From the NCBI GenBank assembly GCA_030625815.1, contig DAOUQF010000003.1:95626-159625 (forward strand): a DNA stretch of 64,000 nucleotides. Direction: 5' to 3'. Numbering within the stretch: the first letter of the stretch is position 1; the number at the start of each line of letters is the position of its first letter. Made by a program: the position numbers and the translations under genes. The notes beneath the pieces are model-generated. The model was given only the letters and a program-made list of their open reading frames with translations. It had not been told where the DNA came from and made no database searches. Below, in pieces: positions 8,125 through 17,100 of the stretch. This stretch comes from Eubacteriales bacterium. GTDB lineage: Bacteria > Bacillota > Clostridia > Tissierellales > GPF-1.

Positions 8125-9810
8125 TTAGTTCTCGAAGTACCAGTGGTTCGCATCGTACCACAATACATTCGGCGCCGAGGCTCCTCGCAAGTCAGAACTT
8201 ACGGCACAACCCAATTCTGGCGTGTACAAGAAGATAGACGGCAAATCCTGATTCAGGAAGACACCCCATTCTGCGTACACCGCTCCACGCTCGTCGTTAT
8301 CGATAAACGAAATGCCCTTGTCCAATAAGCGGTCGTTTTCTGCGCTTTCATAGTTCATCAAGTTGTACTTCGCTCCCGTTTTCCAAAAACGACTTTGATC
8401 CGGTTCAACACCGGCGCCGAAGCCGATTAGGAACAACTCGAAGTCGTCGGCATTCAACTGATCAAACATGGTTGCAAATTCCATAAGCTGCAGTTCCAAA
8501 TCAATTCCGATATCCTTCAGGTTCTGTTGAATAACCGGCGCTGATCGTTCACGTGTTTTGTTTCCTGATGGGTATTTCAGTACCCATTTCAGTTGCTCTC
8601 CATCGGGACGGTACATGATACCATCTTCATACTTGAATCCCGCTTCTTCAAACAAAACAATGGCTTTTTCCGGGTTGTAATCATAGTTGTTTACCGTGTC
8701 TTCACCCGGATGCGCCCAACTGGAAGTTGGCAATGGCTGCGTTAAAATCTCGCCGTAACCATACAACAGGTTCTCCACCAATCCCTGTCGGTCAATGCCA
8801 TACATCAATGCTTGTCGCACTTTCATGTCTTGGAAATCTGGCAACAAGTGGTTTACGCCCATAAACTGATAAGAACCGCCTGCAGTTGTCAGCACTTGAA
8901 TGCCTTCATCCTCATAAAGTCCCATATCGTCCGGATTGAAGTCCGATACAGTCATGTAGTTGATCTGGCCGCTCAATAATTCCGCTTGCGCTGTATCTTG
9001 GTTGGTCGCCTTGATAATAATGCGATCCAAGTACGCTCGCCCGTCCCAGTAATCTTCGAAAGCAACTAGACTAACGTATTGATCCGGTGCGAATTCATCC
9101 ATCATAAACGCGCCGGTTCCAATTGGATTTCTCAACATTTCTGTTTGTTCACTGGCTTTGCCAACTTCAATATCTTTCCAGATATGCTCCGGAATCAGGT
9201 TTGCCTTGGTTCCTACCATGGTCAATACAGAGGCATATACATCATTGAAAGAAATTTTGATTGTATATGGATCGATGATTTCAACACCTTCGATCTCTTC
9301 TGTTTCGCCATTGTGGAATGCTTCCATGCCAACAATTGGCGCAAAGTTCGAATAAAGCGGTCCCGTATATTCAGGATTCGCGATAAATTTCCAGTTGAAC
9401 AAAACGTCATCGGCGTCAAAGTCTTCGCCATCATGCCATTTTACACCCTGGCGCAAATGGAAGATCATACTCTTGGAGTCATCGGCAATCTCCCAGCTTT
9501 CCGCCAAACCCGGCACCAGTTCGTTCTTGTCGGTAATAAAAATCAACGACTGGAACACCACATCCGTTACCAGAAAATCATTGTCCGTAGATGTAATCAA
9601 GCTCAAGAAGTTCCCGCTTGGCGGGTTCCAAGACGCGCGGATCAATGTGCCGCCGTACTTGCTGTCTTCTGTCGGCTCTGCTGCCGGCTCATTGGTTTCC
9701 TCACCCGGCGTTGCCGGTTCAGCCGCTTCTGGTGCCGGTGTTCCGCAACCGCTCAACATGGTTGTGAGCATCAAAATCGCTACCATAAATAGTATAAATC
9801 GTTTTTTCAT
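8125..9810 (-). CDS. dppA: Peptide-binding lipoprotein of ABC transporter (SBP family 5)
   Basis: A 561-residue extracellular solute-binding protein. The signal sequence ends in the lipobox LSGC with lipid-anchored Cys22, followed by an Ala/Pro/Glu-rich tether. The mature part shows the family 5 landmarks LAESWEIADDSKSMIFHLRQ, VKWHDGEDFDADDVLFNWKF and VRQALMYGIDRQGLVENLLY. It delivers peptides or peptide-like compounds to DppBC. It lies between the glutamine amidotransferase gene and dppB. GAGGAGG stands before ATG 9810. A small inverted repeat (ACGTGA/TCACGT, 9858-9880) lies in the leader. Confidence 0.92.
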   Translation of the reverse strand: MKKRFILFMVAILMLTTMLSGCGTPAPEAAEPATPGEETNEPAAEPTEDSKYGGTLIRASWNPPSGNFLSLITSTDNDFLVTDVVFQSLIFITDKNELVPGLAESWEIADDSKSMIFHLRQGVKWHDGEDFDADDVLFNWKFIANPEYTGPLYSNFAPIVGMEAFHNGETEEIEGVEIIDPYTIKISFNDVYASVLTMVGTKANLIPEHIWKDIEVGKASEQTEMLRNPIGTGAFMMDEFAPDQYVSLVAFEDYWDGRAYLDRIIIKATNQDTAQAELLSGQINYMTVSDFNPDDMGLYEDEGIQVLTTAGGSYQFMGVNHLLPDFQDMKVRQALMYGIDRQGLVENLLYGYGEILTQPLPTSSWAHPGEDTVNNYDYNPEKAIVLFEEAGFKYEDGIMYRPDGEQLKWVLKYPSGNKTRERSAPVIQQNLKDIGIDLELQLMEFATMFDQLNADDFELFLIGFGAGVEPDQSRFWKTGAKYNLMNYESAENDRLLDKGISFIDNDERGAVYAEWGVFLNQDLPSIFLYTPELGCAVSSDLRGASAPNVLWYDANHWYFEN

Positions 9811-9887
9811 TCCTTTGCCTCCTCTTATTCAGCAAACATGCTGTTCCCTCTTATAAAACGTGAATTTACTCTACTCACGTATCTACC

Positions 9888-10607
9888 CTATGCTCGATTG
9901 ACCAACCATTGGAATAGGTTGTTCATTACTTTCGAGCTGTCAATCATATCCTCCGGATGCCATTGCACCCCAATGATCTTGTCTCCCGATTCAACGGCCT
10001 CAATCACACCGTCACCAGCTCGGGCGCTGACCGTCAAGCCCTTGCCCAATTGACGTATGCTCTGATGATGCAAGCTATTGACCGACACTTCCGATTGCCC
10101 GAGAATGCCATGAACCTTTGTGCCCTCGTCAATGGCTACCTTATGTACGCTATGGCTGCGCTTCCCACTCTGCAGATGCTGATAGGAATTAGGAATCTGA
10201 TTATTGATGTCCTGATACAGATTGCCTTGCCTCGCCGTGTTGATGATCTGCAAGCCGCGACAAATGCCCAACACCGGTTTCCCGGATTTCTCCACTTCCA
10301 CATACAAACTCAACTGAAAGGTGTCGAGCTCCGGATCAATCTCACCCAGGCGGCTGTCCGGTTCTTCTCCATACTGGCTTGGGTCGATATCGCCTCCGCC
10401 AGTAAACAAAAAGCCGTCACAGATTTCCACTTGACTGGAAATCACGTCCGGATCCCCAAAACAGGGAATAATCACCGGCAATCCTCCAGCGCGAAGTACG
10501 CCTTTCACATATGCGCTATTCACATATGCTCGCTCCATATCTCCAAAAGGAGTATTTGATATTAATGTATTGCCTACGATTCCAATCACTTTTTTATCCA
10601 TAAACAT
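9888..10607 (-). CDS. Class I glutamine amidotransferase-like hydrolase (peptidase C26, PuuD type)
   Basis: About 239 residues of the C26 family, which hydrolyses gamma-glutamyl amide bonds such as gamma-Glu-GABA. The start is KKVIGIVGNTL. Next come FLFTGGGDIDPSQYGEE, then GICRGLQIIN with the nucleophile Cys in G-I-C-R-G, and later GVQWHPEDM, where His and Glu complete the triad. Start choice is between ATG 10607 and ATG 10601, both just downstream of AGGAG; the frame continues upstream without a good ribosome site. It is the first gene after the sigma-54 promoter at 10645-10660 and precedes dppA. Gamma-glutamyl peptides are a possible substrate of the whole operon (inference). Confidence 0.88.
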   Translation of the reverse strand: MFMDKKVIGIVGNTLISNTPFGDMERAYVNSAYVKGVLRAGGLPVIIPCFGDPDVISSQVEICDGFLFTGGGDIDPSQYGEEPDSRLGEIDPELDTFQLSLYVEVEKSGKPVLGICRGLQIINTARQGNLYQDINNQIPNSYQHLQSGKRSHSVHKVAIDEGTKVHGILGQSEVSVNSLHHQSIRQLGKGLTVSARAGDGVIEAVESGDKIIGVQWHPEDMIDSSKVMNNLFQWLVNRA

Positions 10608-10644
10608 CGTTCTCCTTTGATTCCGTTTCCCACATGAAATTAAT

Positions 10645-10660
10645 TGCAAGTATCATGCCA
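10645..10660 (-). promoter_or_regulatory. Sigma-54 (-24/-12) promoter
   Basis: The reverse strand reads TGGCATG-ATAC-TTGCA, matching the sigma-54 consensus TGGCAYR-N4-TTGCW with correct GG-GC spacing. It lies about 40 bp upstream of the C26 hydrolase start. The adjacent gene encodes a sigma-54 activator, which strengthens the call. It should drive the whole operon down to the terminator at 1330. Confidence 0.82.
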
Positions 10661-10682
10661 ACTCAACCAAATCTTGGAATAC

Positions 10683-10695
10683 GTGTAAAATACAC
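10683..10695. promoter_or_regulatory. Possible upstream activator site
   Basis: Perfect inverted repeat GTGTA-AAA-TACAC, located 23 bp upstream of the -24 element. A position just upstream of a sigma-54 promoter and next to the activator gene suits an enhancer half-site pair. Only one copy was found. Confidence 0.4.
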
Positions 10696-10715
10696 CATTG
10701 CGATTCTGTAATAAA

Positions 10716-10761
10716 CAAAAAGAGGGCTTAATTGGTCGAATCATTTCGTCCAATTGAGCCC
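10716..10761 (-). terminator. Terminator of the sigma-54 regulator gene
   Basis: On the reverse strand a long imperfect stem runs from GGGCTCAATTGG to CCAATTAAGCCC, closed by a CGA/TCG inner pair. TCTTTTTG follows. It begins 14 bp after the regulator stop and isolates it from the downstream operon. Confidence 0.88.
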
Positions 10762-10775
10762 CATCGCTCATCCAT

Positions 10776-12755
10776 TTATTTTTTTTCTTTCACCAACTTC
10801 AACCCATCATCCGTAAGACAACACCCTTGCCGTCCTCGATGCACCTTCATCAGATTTTTCTCAGCCAGCTGCTTGCATAACTTTCTAATCTTGTATTCGC
10901 TGATCTCGGTCCCGCTTGATTCCTCCAGCTCCTCCTTTAATCGCTCCCGTCCAATGCTTTCGCCTCTTCCCTGAGCCTTGTAGCAGATCTTCAGAATTTT
11001 ATCCTCCAAGCCGCTCTCCCCATGGTCCTGAACCTCCACCACAGAATTCAACAAATACGGGGGATAGGGTTCATCGGTATCCTTCATCAGCTTAAAATAA
11101 TTCGCCACATTCTCAAGCTCGCGCACATTGCCTTCCCATTCATGGCCGATCAGAATCTGTCTCAACTTCATCGACAAGACCGTTTCCGGTTCTTCCAAAA
11201 ACAAGTTGAAGAGCAGCAAGATATCTTCTTTCCGCTGATTCAGCGGCGGCACTTCCAGTGGAAGCACATTGATCCGATAATAGAGATCCTCCCGGAACCG
11301 CCCCTGTTCCACTTCTCTTTTTAAGTTCTTATTGGTCGCGGCGATGACCCGCACATCGACCCCAATGATCCGATCGCTGCCAATCCGCATAATCTGTTTC
11401 TCTTGAATGACTCGAAGCAAACGGGATTGCAGGTTCGTCGGCATATCTCCAATCTCATCCAAAAAGATCGTTCCGCGGTTCGCTTGTTCAAACAAACCTC
11501 GCTTGCCTTCCTTGCGCGCCCCCGTAAAGGAACCTGCCTCATAACCGAACAACTCGCTTTCCAACAAACTTTTAGGCAGAGCCGCGCAGTTTACAGCGAC
11601 AAACGGTGCCATATTCCGTCCGGATTGATTATGAATGGACTGGGCCAACAGCTCTTTGCCAGTCCCACTCTTCCCTTCGATCAAAACGGTCAAGTCATTC
11701 TCGGCAAACCGCCGCGCCTTTTCAATGCATCGCTTCATGATCTCCGATTGCGAAACGATATCGTCAAAGGTGTAGATCGCCTGTTGTCCCTTGGACTTGG
11801 TTTTTTCCCAAACGGAATTCTCCAGTTTTCGAATATAGGTAATATCTCGAAACAGCATCATATACTCGTCAACAGAGGTCATATGATTCACTTTCTCACT
11901 GGAGACCAAGACCCATTTGCCATTGATCTTGACCAATTCATCGGTAAAATTGCCCTTGCCTGCAAGGTCGGTTCCTTCTAGCAGGGATGCCAGTCGTGTC
12001 TCCCCGTCCATAATGTTCCAATTCAAATCCTTGGACACAAAATCATTGTGCATAACAATCACGCCATCTTTTGAAATCAGTAAAAATCCTTCCCGAGACA
12101 TGTTGACCACTGTTCGAAGCTGCGCTTCCCGCAAACGGGTCCTGCGATACTGCACCTTGATCCCTTCATCCAGGTTGGCGGTGCTGTTGATGTATTTCAA
12201 AAGCTTTTTGTTGATCTCCCAGTTATTCATGCCCAAAATATTGACAATGTGGATCATGGTTTCCGCATCGATGCAACGGTTGCCAACATCGATGATGTTT
12301 TTGATTCCTACCGGTACAAGCCGGCTCTCCCCCGGGGTAACCGCCACACTAAACCGCGATGTATCCATCGTCGTATCGTAAGGGATCACCTTCAAACCCG
12401 TAATCTGCAACCGATAAATCATCGCAACAGTTTCCGACGTATTTTCGATGCAGTCGTTGACCAATAACACTTCCGACCCTTCGGGCATATCCAAGAGCTT
12501 AAAAGCCATGTCCTCCTTAATGGTTCGAGATGCAACCACCACATGAGCAGCTGGGTCAATGACTTCTTTGAACTGATCCGCTCGTCTCTGCATCATAAAG
12601 AGAACCACATCTCCAAAAATGGGTCTCTTCGCATTCATAGCGTCCACAAATAAATGCTCAATCTCCACATCCAGGTCCAGCACTTCCCGCAAATTTCGAT
12701 CCATTTCCAAATGAACACCACCATTAAAATCCGTAATTACGACAATCTTCTTCAT
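10776..12755 (-). CDS. Sigma-54-dependent transcriptional activator
   Basis: About 659 residues. Residues 1-210 form an unrecognised sensory region beginning KKIVVITDFNGG. A PAS-like segment follows (REGFLLISKDGVIVMHNDF). The central AAA+ domain has Walker A GKSGTGKELLAQSIH, the sigma-54 contact loop as GSFTGA rather than GAFTGA, Walker B GTIFLDEIGDM and the arginine-finger region GRFREDLYYRINVLPL. The C terminus lacks a Fis-type helix-turn-helix and looks like a winged helix (KIRKLCKQLAEKNLMKVHRG). GAGGG precedes ATG 12755; a longer frame to 12785 has a poor ribosome site. It most likely activates the adjacent -24/-12 promoter. The inducer is unknown, plausibly a peptide or amino acid derivative. 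Confidence 0.9.
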   Translation of the reverse strand: MKKIVVITDFNGGVHLEMDRNLREVLDLDVEIEHLFVDAMNAKRPIFGDVVLFMMQRRADQFKEVIDPAAHVVVASRTIKEDMAFKLLDMPEGSEVLLVNDCIENTSETVAMIYRLQITGLKVIPYDTTMDTSRFSVAVTPGESRLVPVGIKNIIDVGNRCIDAETMIHIVNILGMNNWEINKKLLKYINSTANLDEGIKVQYRRTRLREAQLRTVVNMSREGFLLISKDGVIVMHNDFVSKDLNWNIMDGETRLASLLEGTDLAGKGNFTDELVKINGKWVLVSSEKVNHMTSVDEYMMLFRDITYIRKLENSVWEKTKSKGQQAIYTFDDIVSQSEIMKRCIEKARRFAENDLTVLIEGKSGTGKELLAQSIHNQSGRNMAPFVAVNCAALPKSLLESELFGYEAGSFTGARKEGKRGLFEQANRGTIFLDEIGDMPTNLQSRLLRVIQEKQIMRIGSDRIIGVDVRVIAATNKNLKREVEQGRFREDLYYRINVLPLEVPPLNQRKEDILLLFNLFLEEPETVLSMKLRQILIGHEWEGNVRELENVANYFKLMKDTDEPYPPYLLNSVVEVQDHGESGLEDKILKICYKAQGRGESIGRERLKEELEESSGTEISEYKIRKLCKQLAEKNLMKVHRGRQGCCLTDDGLKLVKEKK

Positions 12756-12905
12756 CCTGTCCCTCAACAATCCACAGAGCTTCATACTTTTCTTGTTATT
12801 ATATCATACCAGCAACAACTCATCGCATCCGCAGCGCATGAATTCTACGTATCTCCTATTCCAAACAATCCAAGTGCAAAGCCCCCATCCACCATAGCGG
12901 GCTCC

Positions 12906-12935
12906 AATAAAAAGGACACCCAAATCCGGGTGCCC
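12906..12935 (-). terminator. Terminator of the epimerase gene
   Basis: The reverse strand has GGGCACCC-GGATTT-GGGTGTCC (one G-U pair) followed by TTTTTATT, 15 bp past the stop at 12950. Confidence 0.88.
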
Positions 12936-12949
12936 AACCAATTTCCAAA

Positions 12950-13975
12950 TCACTCTTCTATCAAATAATACTCCCGGTACCAATCCACAAACCTCCGAAT
13001 CCCTTCAGAAAGCTTCGTCTGCGGCCGATACCCAATCGCTTCTTCCAATTCGGAAATATCCGCGCAGGTTCTCTTCAATTCCCCAGGCGCCATCGGCAGA
13101 TACGCCGTAATGGCCAGCTTCCCGCTCGCCTCTTCCAACTCGGTGATCAAGTCCTCTACCGACACCGGTTTATGACTGCCGATATTATAGATCTTGTACG
13201 GCGAAAAACTTTCGCTCAAAGAACCCATTTCTTCGCTCCAGTTCGAATTTTCCTTAGGTCTCACAGGAATCAATCGCACAATGGCTTCCACCACGTCATC
13301 CACATATGTAAAGTCTCGTTCGATTTTGCCATGGACCTCAATCTCCCGCCCCGCAAAAAGATCCCCGGTATAGGAATAATACGCCATGTCCGGCCGTCCC
13401 CAAGGACCGTAAACCGAAAAGAGCCGAAGCCCCGTCGTTGGAATCCCGTACAGATGACTATAGCAATGCGCCATCATTTCATTGGCCTTCTTGGTTGCCG
13501 CATAGATGCTAATCGGATGATCCGCAGGAGATTCCGTTGAATTCGTTTCCCCTCGGTTCCCCCCATACACGGAACTGGAGGAAGCAAAAAGCAGATGGGA
13601 CACCGGCAAAAGGCGACAACACTCCAATACACTCATAAACCCAATGACATTGGATTGCAGACAACAATGGGGATCTTCCAAGGAATGTTTCACCCCCGGC
13701 TGCGCCGCCAGATGAATCACCGTTTCCGGCAAATGTTCGGCGAAGACCACATACAAATCACCCTCATCCATCAAATCCTGCCCGTAGAAATAGAAATTTT
13801 CGTATTCTAGCAAAACCGCCAAGCGATTCCGCTTCAATTGCATGTCGTAGTACTCACAAAGATTGTCCAGACCAATTACCTTGTAAGACTGCTCCAGCAG
13901 GGTTTTCGCCAAATGAAACCCGATAAAGCCAGCAACTCCGGTAATCAAGATTCGATTCCCGCGCTTCACCTCCAT
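12950..13975 (-). CDS. NAD-dependent epimerase, UDP-glucuronate 4-epimerase type
   Basis: A 341-residue short-chain dehydrogenase of the extended type. The Rossmann motif is GVAGFIGFHLA; DNLCEYYD is the nucleotide-sugar epimerase signature. LAAQPGVKHS, the substrate Ser region FASSSSVYG and the catalytic YAATKKANE (Tyr-X3-Lys) follow, then LRLFSVYGPWGRPDMA. The last motif is typical of UDP-GlcA/UDP-GalA 4-epimerases (CapI/LpsL group). It would supply UDP-galacturonate from UDP-glucuronate, which the dehydrogenase at 56151-57317 makes. GGGAGA precedes ATG 13975. It is monocistronic with its own terminator. Exact sugar specificity is inferred. Confidence 0.85.
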   Translation of the reverse strand: MEVKRGNRILITGVAGFIGFHLAKTLLEQSYKVIGLDNLCEYYDMQLKRNRLAVLLEYENFYFYGQDLMDEGDLYVVFAEHLPETVIHLAAQPGVKHSLEDPHCCLQSNVIGFMSVLECCRLLPVSHLLFASSSSVYGGNRGETNSTESPADHPISIYAATKKANEMMAHCYSHLYGIPTTGLRLFSVYGPWGRPDMAYYSYTGDLFAGREIEVHGKIERDFTYVDDVVEAIVRLIPVRPKENSNWSEEMGSLSESFSPYKIYNIGSHKPVSVEDLITELEEASGKLAITAYLPMAPGELKRTCADISELEEAIGYRPQTKLSEGIRRFVDWYREYYLIEE

Positions 13976-14102
13976 GATCTTCTCCCAAAAACGTATTTGA
14001 CTCCTTCATATGTATGATATCCCTCTTCCGCAGGTTCATGCATCGAGAAACAATCATCGCTCCGAACATCCAAATTTCCTTGAAAGCTCTTTTCTCATTA
14101 TA

Positions 14103-14151
14103 AACACCCCTGAAAGAAACGACGAAAATGCTCGTTTCTTTCAGGGGTGTT
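14103..14151. terminator. Very stable hairpin, bidirectional terminator
   Basis: A perfect 20-bp stem with a 9-base loop: AACACCCCTGAAAGAAACGA at 14103-14122 and its complement at 14132-14151. T-runs on either side are short (TTT), but the stem is long. It lies 28 bp past the SLH protein stop and also faces the epimerase promoter region. Confidence 0.75.
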
Positions 14152-14178
14152 TCTTCCATTCATCGAGTCATAAATTTT

Positions 14179-17100
14179 TTATCTGCCATATAATTTTCCC
14201 ATAACATTGTAGAGCATTTGCGCGACTTCCGCACGAGTTGTTGTGGCTGCTGGATCAATTCGATTCTCCGTTCCGTGAATGATATCGGCACGAATCATAA
14301 AATCAACACCTTCTATTGCATCTTCCGCCACCATTTCACTGTCATCAAAGGTTCGATAGGTTTTTTCTGATAAGTACAGCTTCTCCGCTTTCCCAGAAAC
14401 TTTCAATGCCTTAGAAAGAATCACCATCATGTCTTGTCGTGTGATCGGCATAAACGGGTGAAATTGATCCGCTTGGCTCGAGAGTATCCCCAGGGTCTTC
14501 GCCATTGAAATAAAATCGGAATAATACGAGTGATCTGCTACATCGCTGAAAGAATCTGAAAGTTCCGCTTCTAATGCAAACATTCTCATGATCAGCGTGA
14601 CAAAATCCGCTCGCGAGATATTCTGCTCAGGCGAGTATGCTTGTGCCCCGGTGCCCCGAACGACCCCGCGAACCGCCAGCGCTTCCACGGCCTCCTTCGC
14701 CCACGTATAATTTTCGAGATCCTCGAATTGTTGATCAATATACATAAGGCTGTAGCAGCTAAGATGATTCGTTTCAAATCGAATTTGTGTCCCGTCATAG
14801 ATCCCATCAAGGATTTGAACACGCCCCGCTTCATCGATATACACCGCAACGATCTTATGATTCTCCAGATTGCTCTCAAAGGAGAATTCGATCACTATGG
14901 GTTCTTCGCTTTCATACTCAGCCTTTTCACCGCCAATCCAGAGCGAAATATCAAAGACTGGCAAGTTCCCAATTTCAGCCCGTTGCGCCTCCGTAAGGTT
15001 AAGCGCCCTCAAATCCATCAGTTCGATTCGGATCGCTACTTTCTGAGCTTCCATTCCAGCAAAGGCTTTTCCATTGAAAACAACCTTGATTTGATCCCTC
15101 TCAATTGAAATCACCTCATCGGCGCCCTTCGCTTCCCGCGGAATAACCGTTTCCATTGGTTGAATCACCGGCGAAGAAACACCGCCTCCTCCCGTAGAAG
15201 GATTCGCATACGTTTTTACGGCAAGCGGCAAACTCGCTTCAGAGCCCAGGCTTGTTTGGGACGCCTTTACTCTTTGAATGACTTCATAAACGGTACTCAC
15301 TTCAAGACCTAGAAAATGATTCTCCTCTTGCCAAGTTGCCCCGCCATCGATGGAGTACTCATTTCCTACAATCTCCACCACCGAGATTGCTTGTGTCGAT
15401 CGACTCAACAAGACAGGTGGCGCGGGAATTTCCGGCGTCGCTTTTGCAATGGGTTGAGTTGCGTCACTTGCCAATTGCCCAAGTTGCTCACTCGTCGTCA
15501 CCACCACACGGATCCCTTTCTCCATATCTTCAGCGACCAAGCGATATGTGGCGTTTGTCGCCCCAGCAATTTCCTGGCTCTCTCGGAACCACTGGTAAGC
15601 GACCGCTCCGGTCCCGTTGGTAATCCCGAAGATATTGCACTGAAGCACTTCATTCCACTCGGCCAGCCCTTCAATAGAAACACTGCCAACCAATGTTTGC
15701 GGTGACCACTTTGCATACAATGTTAGGTTCGAAGTCACCCCATCTTGATCGAAGTTCCATGGATTCTCGAGTGCCAGTTCTTGATACCAGCCCGAAAAAT
15801 CAAATCCTTTTTTTGTGGGAGGCTCAGGGGCAAGAACAGACTGTCCATAAGGAATATCCACAATAGACGCTACCGCACTCCCCTCCCTGCTGTCAAAAGT
15901 CATATCACACTTATCGGAGAAAATAATGGAAATCGTATCATCTTCCTGAATGTTCAACAAGGTGTACCACCCTTGCTCTTCAACAATTGTGTACCCTTTT
16001 ACCGATGTCACTTCGTCTACAATGTTTCCGTCATTAGGCGCTACTATAAAGTCAAGATTTTGACCTTCATAAATCTCCTGGATCGTGTTCGGCGTGACAG
16101 AGCCGTTTCCGCTCACTACAAAATCAACCGTGAATTTTTCCAAGACTCTCCAGTTCGCATAAAGCACCAGATCTCCAGTTTGGCTCTCTTCAATTCTCGT
16201 CACAACCTGAGTAAACTCGCGATCCAAATACCAACCTTCAAATACACATCCAAATCGTGTCGGCTCTTTCAGTTCGATCATGTTCGACTCAACCGTATAG
16301 AATGCCGGGTTGCCTGCCCCGTTCACACCATCATCGAGCTCATAGGTGATGCTATAGTCAATTGGTGTTCCTTCCTTCATGTACGCATGTGTAAAATTTG
16401 TAATTTGTGTAACGATCGACCGCGAGGTTAAATCCGTCCAATGGACTTCCGAATATCCAACCGGCACCGCACTCGGTAAATCGATTGCCGTGAGAAACTC
16501 ATTTCCTAAAAAGGCATAGCACCCCACATACTCCACTCGATCCGGCAAAACAACAGTGAATAATTGATTGTCATAAAAAGCATAATCGCCGACCCACTCC
16601 ACACTTTCCCCTAAATAGAGTTCCTGGATTTCATTTGACTCAAAAGCCGACTCATTGATATCTAAAACCCCATTCGGGATTGCGACTCGAGTCAGTCGAT
16701 TATACGCAAATGCATAATCAGCGATAATTTCCAGACTCTCCGGCAGAATCACACGGAACAAACCATGCTCCTCAAAACTGTTCACTCCCAACATTCTCAC
16801 CGGAAGTTCATTCCCCTCTATCAGAAAGAATTCTGAAATTTCAATGTCTAGCGCCGTACTGTTATAACTAGCGATATCCGCAGCACCCGGAAATAAATTC
16901 ACATCTTCAGGTGTCAATGTATAGGTTGTAAAATCCCATTTTGAGAAAAGAACAATGTTCGTCGTTGTTCCTTGTGGAATTAACGTAACCTCTTTGCCGG
17001 ATAAATCAAACCACCCGATAAATGTAGCCCCTTTCCGGATGGCGGGCTTTAAAACGATCGTTGGATCTTCTTCCGTAAATTCTACTGGATTTTCAAAAGG

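Noticed and set aside
9079..9792. Long forward ORF of 237 codons opposite dppA
   Set aside because: Shadow frame of the clear solute-binding protein gene.
14103..14151. Transposon end or miniature inverted-repeat element
   Set aside because: A single hairpin with no target duplication or transposase; placement after a stop fits a terminator.
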